From Myotis daubentonii (lineage: Eukaryota; Chordata; Mammalia; Chiroptera; Vespertilionidae): a stretch of DNA of 64,000 nt. Below, one piece after another: positions 54,566-64,000 of the stretch. The stretch covers positions 110,794,965 to 110,858,964 of the forward strand of contig NC_081844.1 in assembly GCF_963259705.1 (NCBI RefSeq). Direction: 5' to 3'. Within the stretch, counting starts at the first letter, position 1. The number at the start of each line of letters is the position of its first letter. A program made the position numbers and the translations under genes. The notes beneath the pieces are model-generated. The model had not been told where the DNA came from and ran no database searches. It was given only the letters and a program-made list of their open reading frames with translations.

Positions 54566-55739
54566 GGGAGGGGACACAGCTGTGGGACCCAGGCCAACAT
54601 CCCATTTCACCCCCTGACTTCCCTCCCTCAGAGCAGGTGACACTGACTGTACGTTTAGGGGCCAAAGGCTCGACCCCCCCCCTAGGAATCTAAGGGCGGG
54701 TTGTGGGGTCCAGACTGTGGCCCAGGCTCTCCTGGGGGCCCAGCCACCTGTTTCTTGGGGGGGAAGGGGTCCTGTTGCCAAAGGCACTTGGACGAATTGT
54801 TGAGTTTTCCAGGGGGTCCTGCAGGGCAAGGGAGGGGTGCTGTTCTCCCTGCCCTCCCCCTGCCCTCCAGGGCTCCCAGGCCTTGGATAAGGTGCCTGAG
54901 CGGCTGCTCTGCTGCACGGGCAGGTCCAAGGCGGGGAGGCGAGCCCCTGACCTGCTGCCCCAGGAGCCCCAGGTCTGCCTATGAGAATAAGGACCACAGA
55001 GCCCTGTCCTGGCCCCGCTGGCTGCCTCGGGAGAGATGGTGCCCGTCCTGTCCCCCCCCCCCCCCGCCCTCCCCCGCCATCTCTGGGTGTCTCCTGTTCC
55101 CACAAAGTGGGATACAAACCTGGAATTGGGGGGCTGTTGGTGTGGAATGGGGGGCTGTGCGTCTGCCCCCAATACTACAGAATTATAAGGGGAAAGTTGC
55201 AGGACCCCGAGAGGAGGCCAGGCTGCCAGGAGAGGAGCCGTGGCTTCAAGGCCCCGCGCAGCTCCCTCGGGGCGGGCAGAGGTGGGGGCCTGAGAGTTGG
55301 GGAGGCTGCCACCCTGGCTCGCACCTTCCCAAGCCGGGGCCTCGGGGGTCTCAGACCCTGCGCAGCCCTCAGCCCAAGGGGGGGGGGCGCTCCCACCTGA
55401 GGCCCCGCGGGCTCTGCGAACCGAGGGCTTCGGGTGGGTCCCTGTGCTGAGCCTTCACTGCGCAGTTCCCATCATCCCCCCACTTCCCAGACGTGGAGAC
55501 TGAGGCTCTGAGCGGTGATCTGCCCCAAGGTCACAGCGGGTGCCTCTTCTGGGGAGTCCGGTTTGGATGAGCCCCTGGGTCTGTGTCCGAGGGGAACCCC
55601 GGCAGGCCCCCCGCCCCTCAGCAGAAAGCAGGGGACCTGCGGCTTTTAGATGGAAGAAGGGACCCCACCTTTAGAGGCAGGCTGAGGCCAGGAAGCTCAG
55701 CTCACGCGCCCCCTCTCCCCCCAGGAATGACGCTGGCAA
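54566..55739. other. ELFN1: ELFN1 intron; MIR fragment
   Basis: MIR antisense at 55478-55555 (GACGTGGAGACTGAGGCTC, CCCCAAGGTCACAGCGGG). Otherwise GC-rich without assignable features. Confidence 0.5.
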
Positions 55740-57225
55740 AGGGTTCAGGGCCCGGTGCCGGTGTCGAGAGAGGCGGCGCACAGCACGGGGTAGGGTGGGG
55801 GTGGCGGGCGGGCAGGGGAGGTGATGCCCACGGCGGCGGGTCGGGTTGGGGGCCTCGGCGAGTCAGGACAGCGGCCGCGGGGGCTGGCGCGCAGGGAGCC
55901 GCCGCTCGGGGCTTCGACCGGGGGCGCAGGGCGGTGCAGGGGCGCTGAGGGCAGAGGCAGGTCCCAGCGAGGGAGCGTCAGTGAGACGGGGCGGCCAAGA
56001 GACCCACCCGGACCCCGCTCCGCCGGCTCCAAGTTCCTCCAACTTTGCCCGCTGCGCAGGGAGGCGGCGCGGGGACGGGCACACCGAGGCCGGGACTCCG
56101 GAGAGAGCGGGGCGCACGGGGGAGCGGGGCGCACGGGGGAGCGGGGTGCACGGGGGAGCGCGCCGCCCGGAGCGGCCGGAGTCCCGCGCCCCGGGGCCGG
56201 GCCCGGGTCCCGGTCCTGCTCGGCCGCGAGCTCCTCGCTTACCTGCCGCCGCCGTCCTTCAGCCTCTAACTTCGCTCGGGGACTGAACCGCCTCCCGGCT
56301 GCGCCCATCGATCCGCGCGCGGCCCCGCCCTCGCCTCGCGGGCAGGAGGGCCTCGTCCCCGCGCGCCCGCCCCCCGCGCGCCGCCCTCCCGCCCGCTCCC
56401 CCCGCCGATCCGCTCGCGGGCTCGCCCCCCCTCTCCCTCCCGAACCCCCCCCCCCGCGCGCCCGGCCTCCACGCCGCCCCATCCTTCGCTCCGCGCCGGG
56501 AGCCGGGGGGAGGGGACGGAGCCGGGAGAGGGAGGCGCTAGGAGCCCCGGGTTTCCTAGGGTCCCGCCGGCCCTCCACCTCCCGGCGGCGGGGCGGGGCG
56601 GCACTGGAGTGGGGAGCGCGGCAGCCGAGGCCCGGAGGCCCCCCACCGCCCCCTCCACATAACGCGAAGCCCAGGCGTCCTCGGTCGGCCCGGCCCACGT
56701 CCGAGAAGGCGAGGACCCGGGAGCGGGGGGCACGTGGGGGGCAGGTAGGGCCGGCCCCTCCCCCCCACCCCCGTGGCCCCGTCCTGCGCGCACTCACCCC
56801 GCCGCTGCGGGTGCCTCCGGGAGGCTCTGCCCGCTCCGCCGCTTGTTGAACCCTCGCGACCCGGGTCTGCGGCAGCCCCGCTTCTGCCCGTCACCGGCGA
56901 GGAAACTGAGTCAGGAGAGGCCCGAGCGGCCCCAGGTCGCGCTGCTCACCCGAAGCGGAGCCGGAGAGGCAGCCTCCACCCCCCAGGACGGGGCCGCCGC
57001 CTCCGGACTCCTCGCCCGCCCGGGCAGTGCCCTCGGCCAGCGGGTGGGCGCCCCCCGCGCCTCCGGGCCGCTGTCCCCACGCACCCGGCGCCCCGGCCCG
57101 CGGCGCGCCCCTCCCCGCTTCCTGTCCCCGCCCGCCTCTGCCTCCGGCCTCAGTACCCCCAGCACGCTCTCCGCGCCGCGGCAGCTGGGCAATTCACCGA
57201 GCATACAAAAGAGTTGACTCAATTC
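55740..57225. promoter_or_regulatory. ELFN1: CpG island 1, candidate ELFN1 alternative promoter
   Basis: CpG dinucleotides are dense and not depleted, in non-repetitive sequence. On the minus strand it holds two good 5' splice sites: GGCGGCAG|GTAAGC with the exon ending at 56243, and GCGGGG|TGAGTG near 56797. Its position upstream of the ELFN1 coding exon and its strand fit a promoter with a non-coding first exon. Limits were judged by eye. Confidence 0.6.
56243..56340 (-). other. ELFN1: Candidate ELFN1 non-coding first exon (CpG island 1)
   Basis: The minus-strand exon end GGCGGCGGCAG is followed by GTAAGCGAGG, a near-perfect donor. The exon start is not visible and is set arbitrarily. Confidence 0.4.
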
Positions 57226-58989
57226 AAAGGCAGCAAATCAAGATCCGTCCTATAGCGTGTGGGGCCGGGAGGGATGGAACCGGCACCCGCGGCACCAGCC
57301 GGTCCTGGACGGGCCGGAGTGGGCGCTGGGCTGCCCTCCCCCTGCCTGCCCCTGAGGCTCCTTGGAAGGGGGTGCAGAGCCATAGGGGGGGTTGGGACAG
57401 GAGCCAGGGTGCCCCACGATTACCTACAAGTTCCGGGGTCAGGCGAGGCACAGGAAGGAAGGCGGTTGGGCCCCCCGCGCCCCCCTCCTCCGCACTGAGC
57501 CCCAGCTTCCCCTCGCCTGCTCCCTACGTGACCCTGTCCCCGCAGGTGCAGGCCGGGCGAGGGGCGGCCATGTGTCACCAGGGGGGCACTGCAGACCTCC
57601 GGGTGCCGGCCTGGGCACCGGAACAGAGCGGGGCGTGAGCGGCCGCCCTCCTCCTCACTCAGTGCCCCTCCGTGTGCGGCTCCCACTGGAAGAAACGGGC
57701 CTGTCCGAGGTCCGAGGTCCGAGAAACAGCCTGCCAGCCTCTGGCCTCGCGGCCGCGCAGGGCTGAACACGAGGGAACTACAGCCCCAGGGCGGCCGTCC
57801 CGGGCAAGCCCCGCCTCCCCCAGACCCTGGCCATGCAGCCCCGCCGGGAAGGGAAGACCTGAGGGCATCTGATGGCGTCTCAGGGCGCAGGGCCTGTGCG
57901 AGGTGCCTGCCAGCCTCAGATCACGACCTCGCTCGCTCGCTGGCTGGCTGGCTACCCCCTGGCAGGAGGCTGAGCCGAGGAGGAGGCCCTGGACCCGGAC
58001 CGCTGGGCCTCCCCAGTACCTGCCGCCCAAGGTCAGAGGTCCGCGGAGGAGCTCAGAGGTCGAATGGACGGGCAGTGCAGGTCCCCGCGGGAGTCTGGGC
58101 ACTTGGAGGCTCCGGGAGCCAAGAGCAGCGTTGGGGGCACCCAGGTCCCCCCCACACGCACTCCCAGCAGAGACTAGCTATCCTGGCGCCACCTCGTCCC
58201 CTGAGTCTCAGCTGGGTCGCCCTCCCCGGTGGCCAAGCGGATTGGGGCCTGTAAGTCATTAATCCTGTGGTGGAGACATGGGCCCCACAACCCCTGACCC
58301 CGAACTGCGCCCCACAACCCCGGACCCCAAGCTGGGAGAGGAGGGACCCTCATTCACCAGGGGTCTGAGGCAGCGGGGCGCCCAGCGCTGGAGGCCCACG
58401 GGGTCCCAGAGCCACCGGAGGGGGCGGGGCCGGCAGCCCTAGGGACTCAGACCCCAAGCTGCTTGGGCCGGGGTTCAGCAGGCCCAAGGAGGGAAGAACA
58501 AGTTCGGGGTGCGGGGTGGTCGGGTAGAGGGAACCCAATCCCCGGGGGCCTTCCCTGTAAGGGGGGCACCAGGACGTTGCCTGCTCCGTGCACTTGCAGC
58601 TGAAGCTACACCCCAACCGGCTCAGGAGGTTCGCAGACCTCTCTGCTCCCCACCCCCCACTACACTGCGTGGGAAATCCCCACTGGGCCCTGGCCCTTGG
58701 GACCCCACACCCCCAGGAGGAGGACTCGGCTGGGCCCCTGACTGATGGGGCAGCCACAGGCCACACCGTGCAGTCTGAGAAGAGAAAAACTTGGGGGTGA
58801 CACCCCAAGACCAGAGGAGAAACAGTGGGAGGAGGGCAGGGGACTCGGAGGGAAGAGCGGCGGGATGGGGGGCCCTGAGCGCTGGGGAGCAGTCAGCCCT
58901 GGCCTGGGGTCCCACCCCGCCCGCAGCCAAGCCCAGCGTCACGGCTCTGGGCCGGGGGTCCAGGTCGCTGGTGCCTATTAATAGCCGAG
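57226..58989. other. Sequence between the two CpG islands
   Basis: Still GC-rich but with fewer CpG. A palindromic MEF2 consensus CTATTAATAG occurs at 58975-58984. No gene. Confidence 0.5.
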
Positions 58990-59129
58990 AGCGGTGGGTC
59001 CCGAGCTCGGTGCCGGCTAGGAGACCGGACTGGGGTTGGGGGTCCCCCGCCAAGGACTCCAGCCGCTGGCGGTGCTCTGCCCCCTCCCCGCCCGAGGTGC
59101 GAAGGCTGGGCACCCACAGCCCCTCCCTG

Positions 59130-61240
59130 CGTGCCCTCCACTGTGAGATGGGGTTCCGGATGGGGGTGCTCGGGGCCAGCTTGGGGCGCCGCGACTCCCA
59201 CCGAGCGCTCGCGGGCAAGGCCACCCCTTCCCCCGCTCCCCGCCCAGCCCGCCTGTCGCTCCGGAAAGTTACAGGGTCCCCGCGGCGCCGCGCAGCCCGA
59301 GGGGTCCCGAGTCCCCGCCCTTTCCACCGCGGCGTCGGGGAGGGAAGTTTGTCCGGCGGGGCTGGAGGACGCGAACTTCGGGGGCGTCCGCCTCGGAACC
59401 GGGGCGCCCGGAAACCGCGGACGCTACGCGCCGCAACAACAGCCCCCGGGCGGGGGGCACTCGGCCCCGCGCGGCCGCCCAGGGCAGGGCGCGGGGGGCT
59501 GGGGCGGCCGGGCTGGGAGCGCCGCTGGGGACCCGCGTCCACCCCCGCGGCTGCCGGCGCGCGTCCTCCCCGCCTCCCCCCGGGGCGGGGACCCACGGGC
59601 CCGCAGCTGCGGCAGAGGGACCCCCGCCCCCGCCTCCCCGCGCAGACCCCCCCCAAGCCCCTTCCTACCTGGGCCGGGTGCGGGCCGGGGCCGGGGCCGG
59701 AGCGCGGTCGCGGCCGCCGGGCGTGCGTGCTCGGTGCCCGGGCGCGGCGGCGGCTTCCCCTCCTTCCTACTCCTCTTCCTCCTCCGGGCTCGCTGGCTCC
59801 AGACGGATCTCCTCCCCCTCGCGCCCTGCCCGCCCCGCCCGGAGCCCGCCCGGCTGGGCTCGGCCTGCGCCCGGGAGCGGCGCGGAGCCGGCGGGGACCC
59901 GGCTGCGGCGCTCACTGCGTCAAGCGCGGGGCGAGCGCGGGGCGGCGGCGGGGACCGCGCGCTCGGAGTCCGGGGCCGGCAGGGCAGGCCGGGCAGCGGC
60001 GGCGGCGGCCCCGGCGTGGTCGCGGTGGCGGTGGCGGTGGCGGCGCCGAGGTTGTGGCTCATTCTCTCAGAGCGCGAGCGCGGGTTCCGTGGCGGAGCGG
60101 AGCGGGGAGGGCGGGGGGCGGGGGCGGCCGGAGGGGCGGGCGGTGTCCCTCCCGCTCGCCGGTGCGCCGAGGGGTGACCTGTTCGGGGAAGTTGGTGCGC
60201 GCGGAGGGGCGGCGTGGGGAGCCCAGAGGCAGACTCGCCCCCTCCTCCTGGCCCGCCCCCCGCGCCCCTCGCCCCCGCCCCCCCTTCGGAGCGGAGGCCC
60301 CCCACCCATGGTCTGGGAGTCCGGACCCTGGTGGCGAGGGGAGGTGAGCACCTGGGGGACGTGCACGCGCGTGGACCTGCCGTGCGCACACCTGCCCGGA
60401 GAACCACGTGGAAGTTGACCCCAAGTCGGACCTGCGTGGGCGCGCGCAATGCCCACAGCCGGCAGGGGCGGGGAGGAGGGGGCGGGAGCCCCGGGGCTGG
60501 CCCACTCCCGGGTCGCTGACCCTCCCACTTCCCTCCTCTTGCCCGTCCCCCGTTTCGGCGGGAGGGAGGAAGGGAGGGGGCGCGGGGTCCGCCAGGCCCC
60601 TCCGACTCCCGCGAGGCTGGGTTTAGCGGATTTCCCTCCCATCGACCCCCGTTCCCCTCCTTCGCCTCCGAAACCCCGCGGCGTCCGAAATCGCTGGGTC
60701 GGCCCCTAAACTAGATGCTCAATCCGCAGCCCCCTCGCCCCCCGGAACCCGCCCGGAGCGGCCCCCCGGCCCCCGGGGCGTCTCCCACTGCCCCCGGTCC
60801 CTGCCCCTGCCTGCGGCTGGAGCGGCGGGAGAAAATGCCAAACGAGGCTCACGAGCGCCCCCGCCCGGCGGCTGCGAGCAGGCCCTGCCCGAGCGGCGGG
60901 AGCAGGGGGCCCCGCGCGCCCCTGGACCCGCCCCTGCGCGGTGCCCCGACCCCGCGGCCTCGCCCCGGGGGGGCAAAGGGAGGCGGGGCGGCGAGGCCGG
61001 CTGCTGGCGGGGAGGGGGCCTGGGGACCCTCCGCGAGGAGGGCCCGGGACCGGGGTACGAGTGGCGCGTGAGGCCGGGATCAGCGGGAACTGGGGTACGA
61101 AGGTGGCTCCGCCTCAGGTTCGGGTCCGGGGTCCGGGATCCGATCCAGAGGGCTCTCCAACTCCGTCCCGGCTGCGGCGCGGGCCGCCTGCCTCCGCGCT
61201 CCCCGCCCCTCACCCCCGCCTCCGCTGGAAGGGAAGTCCG
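59130..61240. promoter_or_regulatory. ELFN1: CpG island 2, candidate main ELFN1 promoter
   Basis: The larger and denser CpG segment, about 34 kb upstream of the ELFN1 coding exon, with no transposons inside. The minus strand has a donor CCCAG|GTAGGA (exon end 59669) after a GC-rich, purine-block sequence typical of brain-gene 5' UTRs. The plus strand has a donor GGGGAG|GTGAGC at 60343/60344 that could serve a divergent transcript. Confidence 0.65.
59669..60080 (-). other. ELFN1: Candidate ELFN1 non-coding first exon (CpG island 2)
   Basis: Exon end CGGCCCAG then GTAGGAAGG on the minus strand. The upstream 400 nt are CpG-rich, non-repetitive and TATA-less. The transcription start is not visible and the upper limit is a guess. 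Confidence 0.45.
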
Positions 61241-61310
61241 GGTTTCAGAGACCACACTGGTCACCTGCATTGCCTTTGAGATTCGTTTATTTTGTGGGGC
61301 GGTGATTTTC

Positions 61311-61548
61311 TTGTTTTTATTATTATTTATTTTTTAAATATATTTTATTGATTTTTTACAGAGTGAACGGGAGAGGGATAGAGAGTTGGAAACATCGATG
61401 AGAGAGAAACATCGATCAGCTGCCTCCTGCACACTCCCCACTGGGGATGTGCCCGCAACCAAGGTACATGCCCTTGACCGGAATCGAACCCGGGACCCTT
61501 GGGTCCGCAGGCCGACGCTCCATCTACTGAGCCAAACCAGCTAGGGCA
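61311..61548 (-). mobile_element. Ves SINE in the left end of the hAT element
   Basis: Antisense full-length copy. Target duplication GGGGCGGTGATTTTC (61296-61310) and GGGGCAGTGATTTTC (61549-61563), 14 of 15 identical, lies across the hAT terminus. Confidence 0.93.
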
Positions 61549-61607
61549 GGGGCAGTGATTTTCAACCGGGGTGCCGCGGCGCACTGGGGTGCTGCAAGAA
61601 TTTCTTT

Positions 61608-61845
61608 GCCCCGACTGGGGTTACTCAGTGGATAGAGCATGGGCCTGCAAACTGAAGGGTCCCAGGTTCGATTCTGGCCAAGGGCACACGCCTGTGTTGT
61701 AGGCTCGGTCCCCAGCAGGGGGCGTGCAGGAGGCAGCCGGTCCATGATTCTCTCTCATCATTGATGTTTCTCTCTCTCTCTCTCTCTCCCTCCCTCTCCC
61801 TTCCTCTCGGAAATCAATAATAAAAAAGTCTGAATTAAAAAAAAA
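61608..61845 (+). mobile_element. Ves SINE in the hAT element
   Basis: Full-length: GGTTACTCAGTGGATAGAGC, GGTTCGATTCTGG, CCAGCAGGGGGCGTGCAGG, long CT tract, AATCAATAATAAAAAAG tail. A loose target duplication AGAATTTCTTT and ATAATTGTTTT. Confidence 0.92.
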
Positions 61846-61855
61846 TAATTGTTTT

Positions 61856-62081
61856 GCCGAAACCGGTTTGGCTCAGTGGATAGAGCATCGGCCTGCGGAC
61901 TGCAAGGTCCCAGGTTCGATTCCGGTCAAGGGCATGTACCTGGGTTGCGGGCGCGTCCCCAGTGGGGGATGTGCAGGAGGCGGCTGATCGATGTTTCTCT
62001 CTCATCGATGTTTCTGACTCTCTATCTCTCTCCCTTCCTCTCTGTAAAAAATCAATAAAATATATTAAAAAAAAAAAAAGG
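61856..62081 (+). mobile_element. Young Ves SINE with 19-bp target duplication
   Basis: Full-length body starting GCCGAAACCGGTTTGGCTC, with intact A and B boxes and an A-rich tail. Identical 19-bp direct repeats ending TAATTGTTTT at 61837-61855 and 62082-62100 show a recent insertion, later than the SINE at 61608. Confidence 0.96.
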
Positions 62082-62293
62082 AAAAAAAAATAATTGTTTT
62101 AAAGCATGCGATGCCTGACTGGCCAGGGACACTGGCCTCTTTCTCTCGCACGTCAAATACAAGTGACCACAGCCAACACAGGAGCCGTCCTGGGCGAGTG
62201 AGCCAGAATCACGCCCGTCTGTGTGAGATGCCGAAGGTCCGGCGTGAGTGTGCGCGCCAGGAGGTGAAAACAGTTTGGAAACGCTGCTGCAGG

Positions 62294-62479
62294 GCCTCCC
62301 CACGCATCCCTTTATTGCCCAATAACACCCATCGCACGATGGGCCGCGCGCGTCCCATCCACGCAGCTGCTGACAGGCACTTGCGTTGTTCCCACTTTGG
62401 GGACATTACGAATATGCTGCTATGAATATTCACGGACAGATCTCTGTATGAACTTGGCTTTTCATTTCTCTTGGATATA
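62294..62479 (-). mobile_element. L1 fragment, antisense
   Basis: CTGCTATGAATATTCACGG, TGTATGAACTTGGCTTTTC and TTTCTCTTGGATATA follow the antisense L1 ORF2 end order. Confidence 0.65.
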
Positions 62480-62525
62480 CAGGGGGTCCCCAAAAACGTA
62501 CACACACTGTGAGTGATCATTCATT
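62480..62525. mobile_element. Possible mariner-type terminal fragment
   Basis: CAGGGGGTCCCCAAAAACGT follows TA and resembles a mariner inverted-repeat end. No opposite end found in the window. Confidence 0.35.
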
Positions 62526-62584
62526 CCAACGGGGTGAGTCTGAGAAGGAGCATCGTTCAGTGTCTATCCAGGTGCTTACTGCTG

Positions 62585-62655
62585 TGTCGCTGTGTCGCCT
62601 GGGGACCCCACGGCCCTGCCTGTGTCGCTGTGTTGCCTGGGGACCCCACGGCGTC
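62585..62655. repeat. Two-copy repeat, about 44 bp
   Basis: TGTGTCGCCTGGGGACCCCA then CGGC occurs twice with a TGTGTCGCTGTG lead. Confidence 0.8.
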
Positions 62656-64000
62656 CTCCGGGGGACGGGACGGGCGCCTGGGCCTCACCCTGCACCACCA
62701 CCACCTTGTTCTCAGCCACAGGAAGGCAGACGATGTTCGAGGCCCCGGACAGCCATGCTGCTCCCGTGGCCCCGCTCCGGCCTCCACACCACTCACCTGT
62801 GTGAGCCACCAGGTCCCGTTATCTCCCAAGCCGACAGGCCACTGCACCCCGAAGCCGGAGGAACCCCCGGTCCTGGCTGCAGGGAGACCAGGCACTCAGG
62901 GCCACACAGCCTGGCCTCGTGCCTCGACAACCCCCCCCCCGGCCCCCCCAGGCCAGTGCCTGCCCAGGACCTGTCTGCCCGGGGGTCCCTGTCCCCCGAT
63001 GTATCTTCTATTCCTCCTTGTTGGGGGTCCAGCCGGACACAGGCACCCCTCACAGAGGCCAGAGGCCGCGGGGGACGCAGCACAATCAGCTCCCCGGGCA
63101 CCGGTGGCGAGGTGCTGCCCACCCCACTTTGCAGGCGGGAATTTGAAGCCTGGAGACAGGAAGAGGTCTGGCCAGCATCCTGGCCGGTCCGGTGGGGACA
63201 GGGCTGGGCGGGGGCATGGCACCCAGAGCCGGAGGGGCCCCCACAGGTCAGGCTGGGTCTGCAGACCTGAGGAAGGCACCGGCCTTTGCTGCAGCTTCGG
63301 GTCTGCGGGCCCAGGCCCCCCCAGGCCCAGTGGGCACAGAGCCACTCCCGCCCAGAGGCGGCTGCGCCCAGCAGCCAGGGTCCGGAAGGGCCTCCAGGGG
63401 TCTCGCCCGAGCGGGGTCCCGGGGCCCCTGCGTGTTCCTGCCTGTGCCCCTGCCGGCTGGGCAGGGCCGAGGAGCCCTGTGAGCTGCCCGCACCCCCCCC
63501 CCCAGGCCCCTCGGCAGGGCAGCTGCACACGGGCCTCCCCTGGCCTGGCCGGGTGCCCAGGGACCGCACTCACCCCAAGCGGCTGTGGCCTCCAAGGAAG
63601 CGGGAGGCAGCTGAGCGCACGCACGCCGTTTCCTCCTGCCAGAGTCGCTGGGACCGCGCCGTCCACGGAGCCGCCCCCGGGAGGCAGCCCGTCGCAGGCA
63701 GAGCCAGTAATGAATGAAAATGGCTAATGATGGACCATCTGTCCCGCCTGCGCTCCGGGCCCTCCTTACGCACTCCTCTCCTCTGCCGCCCCCCACAGAT
63801 GGCGGTGGCCGCGTGGGGCCCGTGGGAAGCCGGGGGGAGCATGTTCAGGGGAGCAGCACAGGGTGCACCCCAGGGCTCACACAGGGTCAGGCTGAGCCAG
63901 ACCCACGGACAAGGGGCCTCCGTCTGTCCTTCACCCGGGAAGGTGGCACCAAGAGGGAGGCAGCGAGGCGGGTGCAGCCCTGGCACCAGACTCCGAGCTG
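62656..64000. other. GC-rich sequence, no gene recognised
   Basis: Right end of the window, upstream of the ELFN1 CpG islands. Open frames of up to about 260 codons on both strands show no domain, start context or splice pattern that I can support. Confidence 0.5.

Larger units (their letters stand above)
61300..62285 (+). mobile_element. Non-autonomous hAT-like transposon carrying three SINEs
   Basis: Terminal inverted repeats: left CGGTGATTTTC (61300; second copy CAGTGATTTTCAACC at 61553 after the SINE duplication), right GTTTGGAAACGCTG ending 62285. Probable decayed 8-bp target duplications TTGTGGGG (61292-61299) and CTGCAGGG (62286-62293), which differ only by transitions. Without the SINEs it is about 250 bp. 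Orientation is arbitrary. Confidence 0.65.

Noticed and set aside
58791..60347. 518-codon plus-strand frame and 340-codon minus-strand frames in the CpG islands
   Set aside because: Stop codons are rare in CpG-island sequence; products are Ala/Gly/Pro/Arg-rich without domains.
61856..62081. tRNA-like sequences with A and B boxes in the SINEs
   Set aside because: Part of tRNA-derived Ves SINEs; they do not fold as functional tRNAs and have the SINE tail.

Overview
This is nuclear DNA from a mammal, most likely a vespertilionid bat. It contains about 20 tRNA-derived Ves-type SINEs, three HeliBat-type Helitron fragments, a full-length mariner carcass, a hAT-like non-autonomous element and several decayed L1 pieces. 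Helitrons together with Ves SINEs point to vesper bats. The DNA is very GC-rich and full of minisatellites, as expected for a subtelomeric segment homologous to human 7p22.3.

Two protein-coding genes are present, and they face each other. The left 3.8 kb is the 3' end of MAD1L1 (plus strand): the end of its last intron, a terminal exon coding for the last 52 residues, and a 3' UTR with AATAAA at 3819-3824. From about 21.8 kb rightward lies ELFN1 (minus strand). Its single coding exon is 22666-25075, with a clear 3' splice site at 25330-25331. Everything to the right up to the CpG-rich segments at about 55.8-57.2 and 59.1-61.2 kb is read as ELFN1 5' intron and promoter region. As given, the ELFN1 coding sequence carries a +1 frameshift in a six-C tract of the proline-rich linker. 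Removing one C restores an 802-residue protein.

The space between the genes (3.9-21.8 kb) and the ELFN1 intron (25.3-55 kb) hold no supportable protein-coding gene. They contain minisatellites (26, 30, 16, 19, 18 and about 36 bp units), GT/CA/GGAT microsatellites, dated transposons, MIR remnants, and a few AT-rich islands that stand out from the GC-rich background. Several of those islands carry perfect ATTTGCAT octamers and TAATTA sites and are the best enhancer candidates. The right end (61.3-62.5 kb) is a nested pile of transposons: three SINEs inside one hAT-like element.

MAD1 (spindle checkpoint) and ELFN1 (synaptic adhesion) are not functionally linked; their convergent arrangement is conserved synteny. 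I found no unknown protein system. The more original points are the ELFN1 frameshift, a minisatellite that grew out of a MIR element, CTCF-like cores carried by bat transposons, alternative ELFN1 first-exon candidates and the AT-rich octamer islands. CpG-island limits, repeat limits and copy counts were judged by eye.
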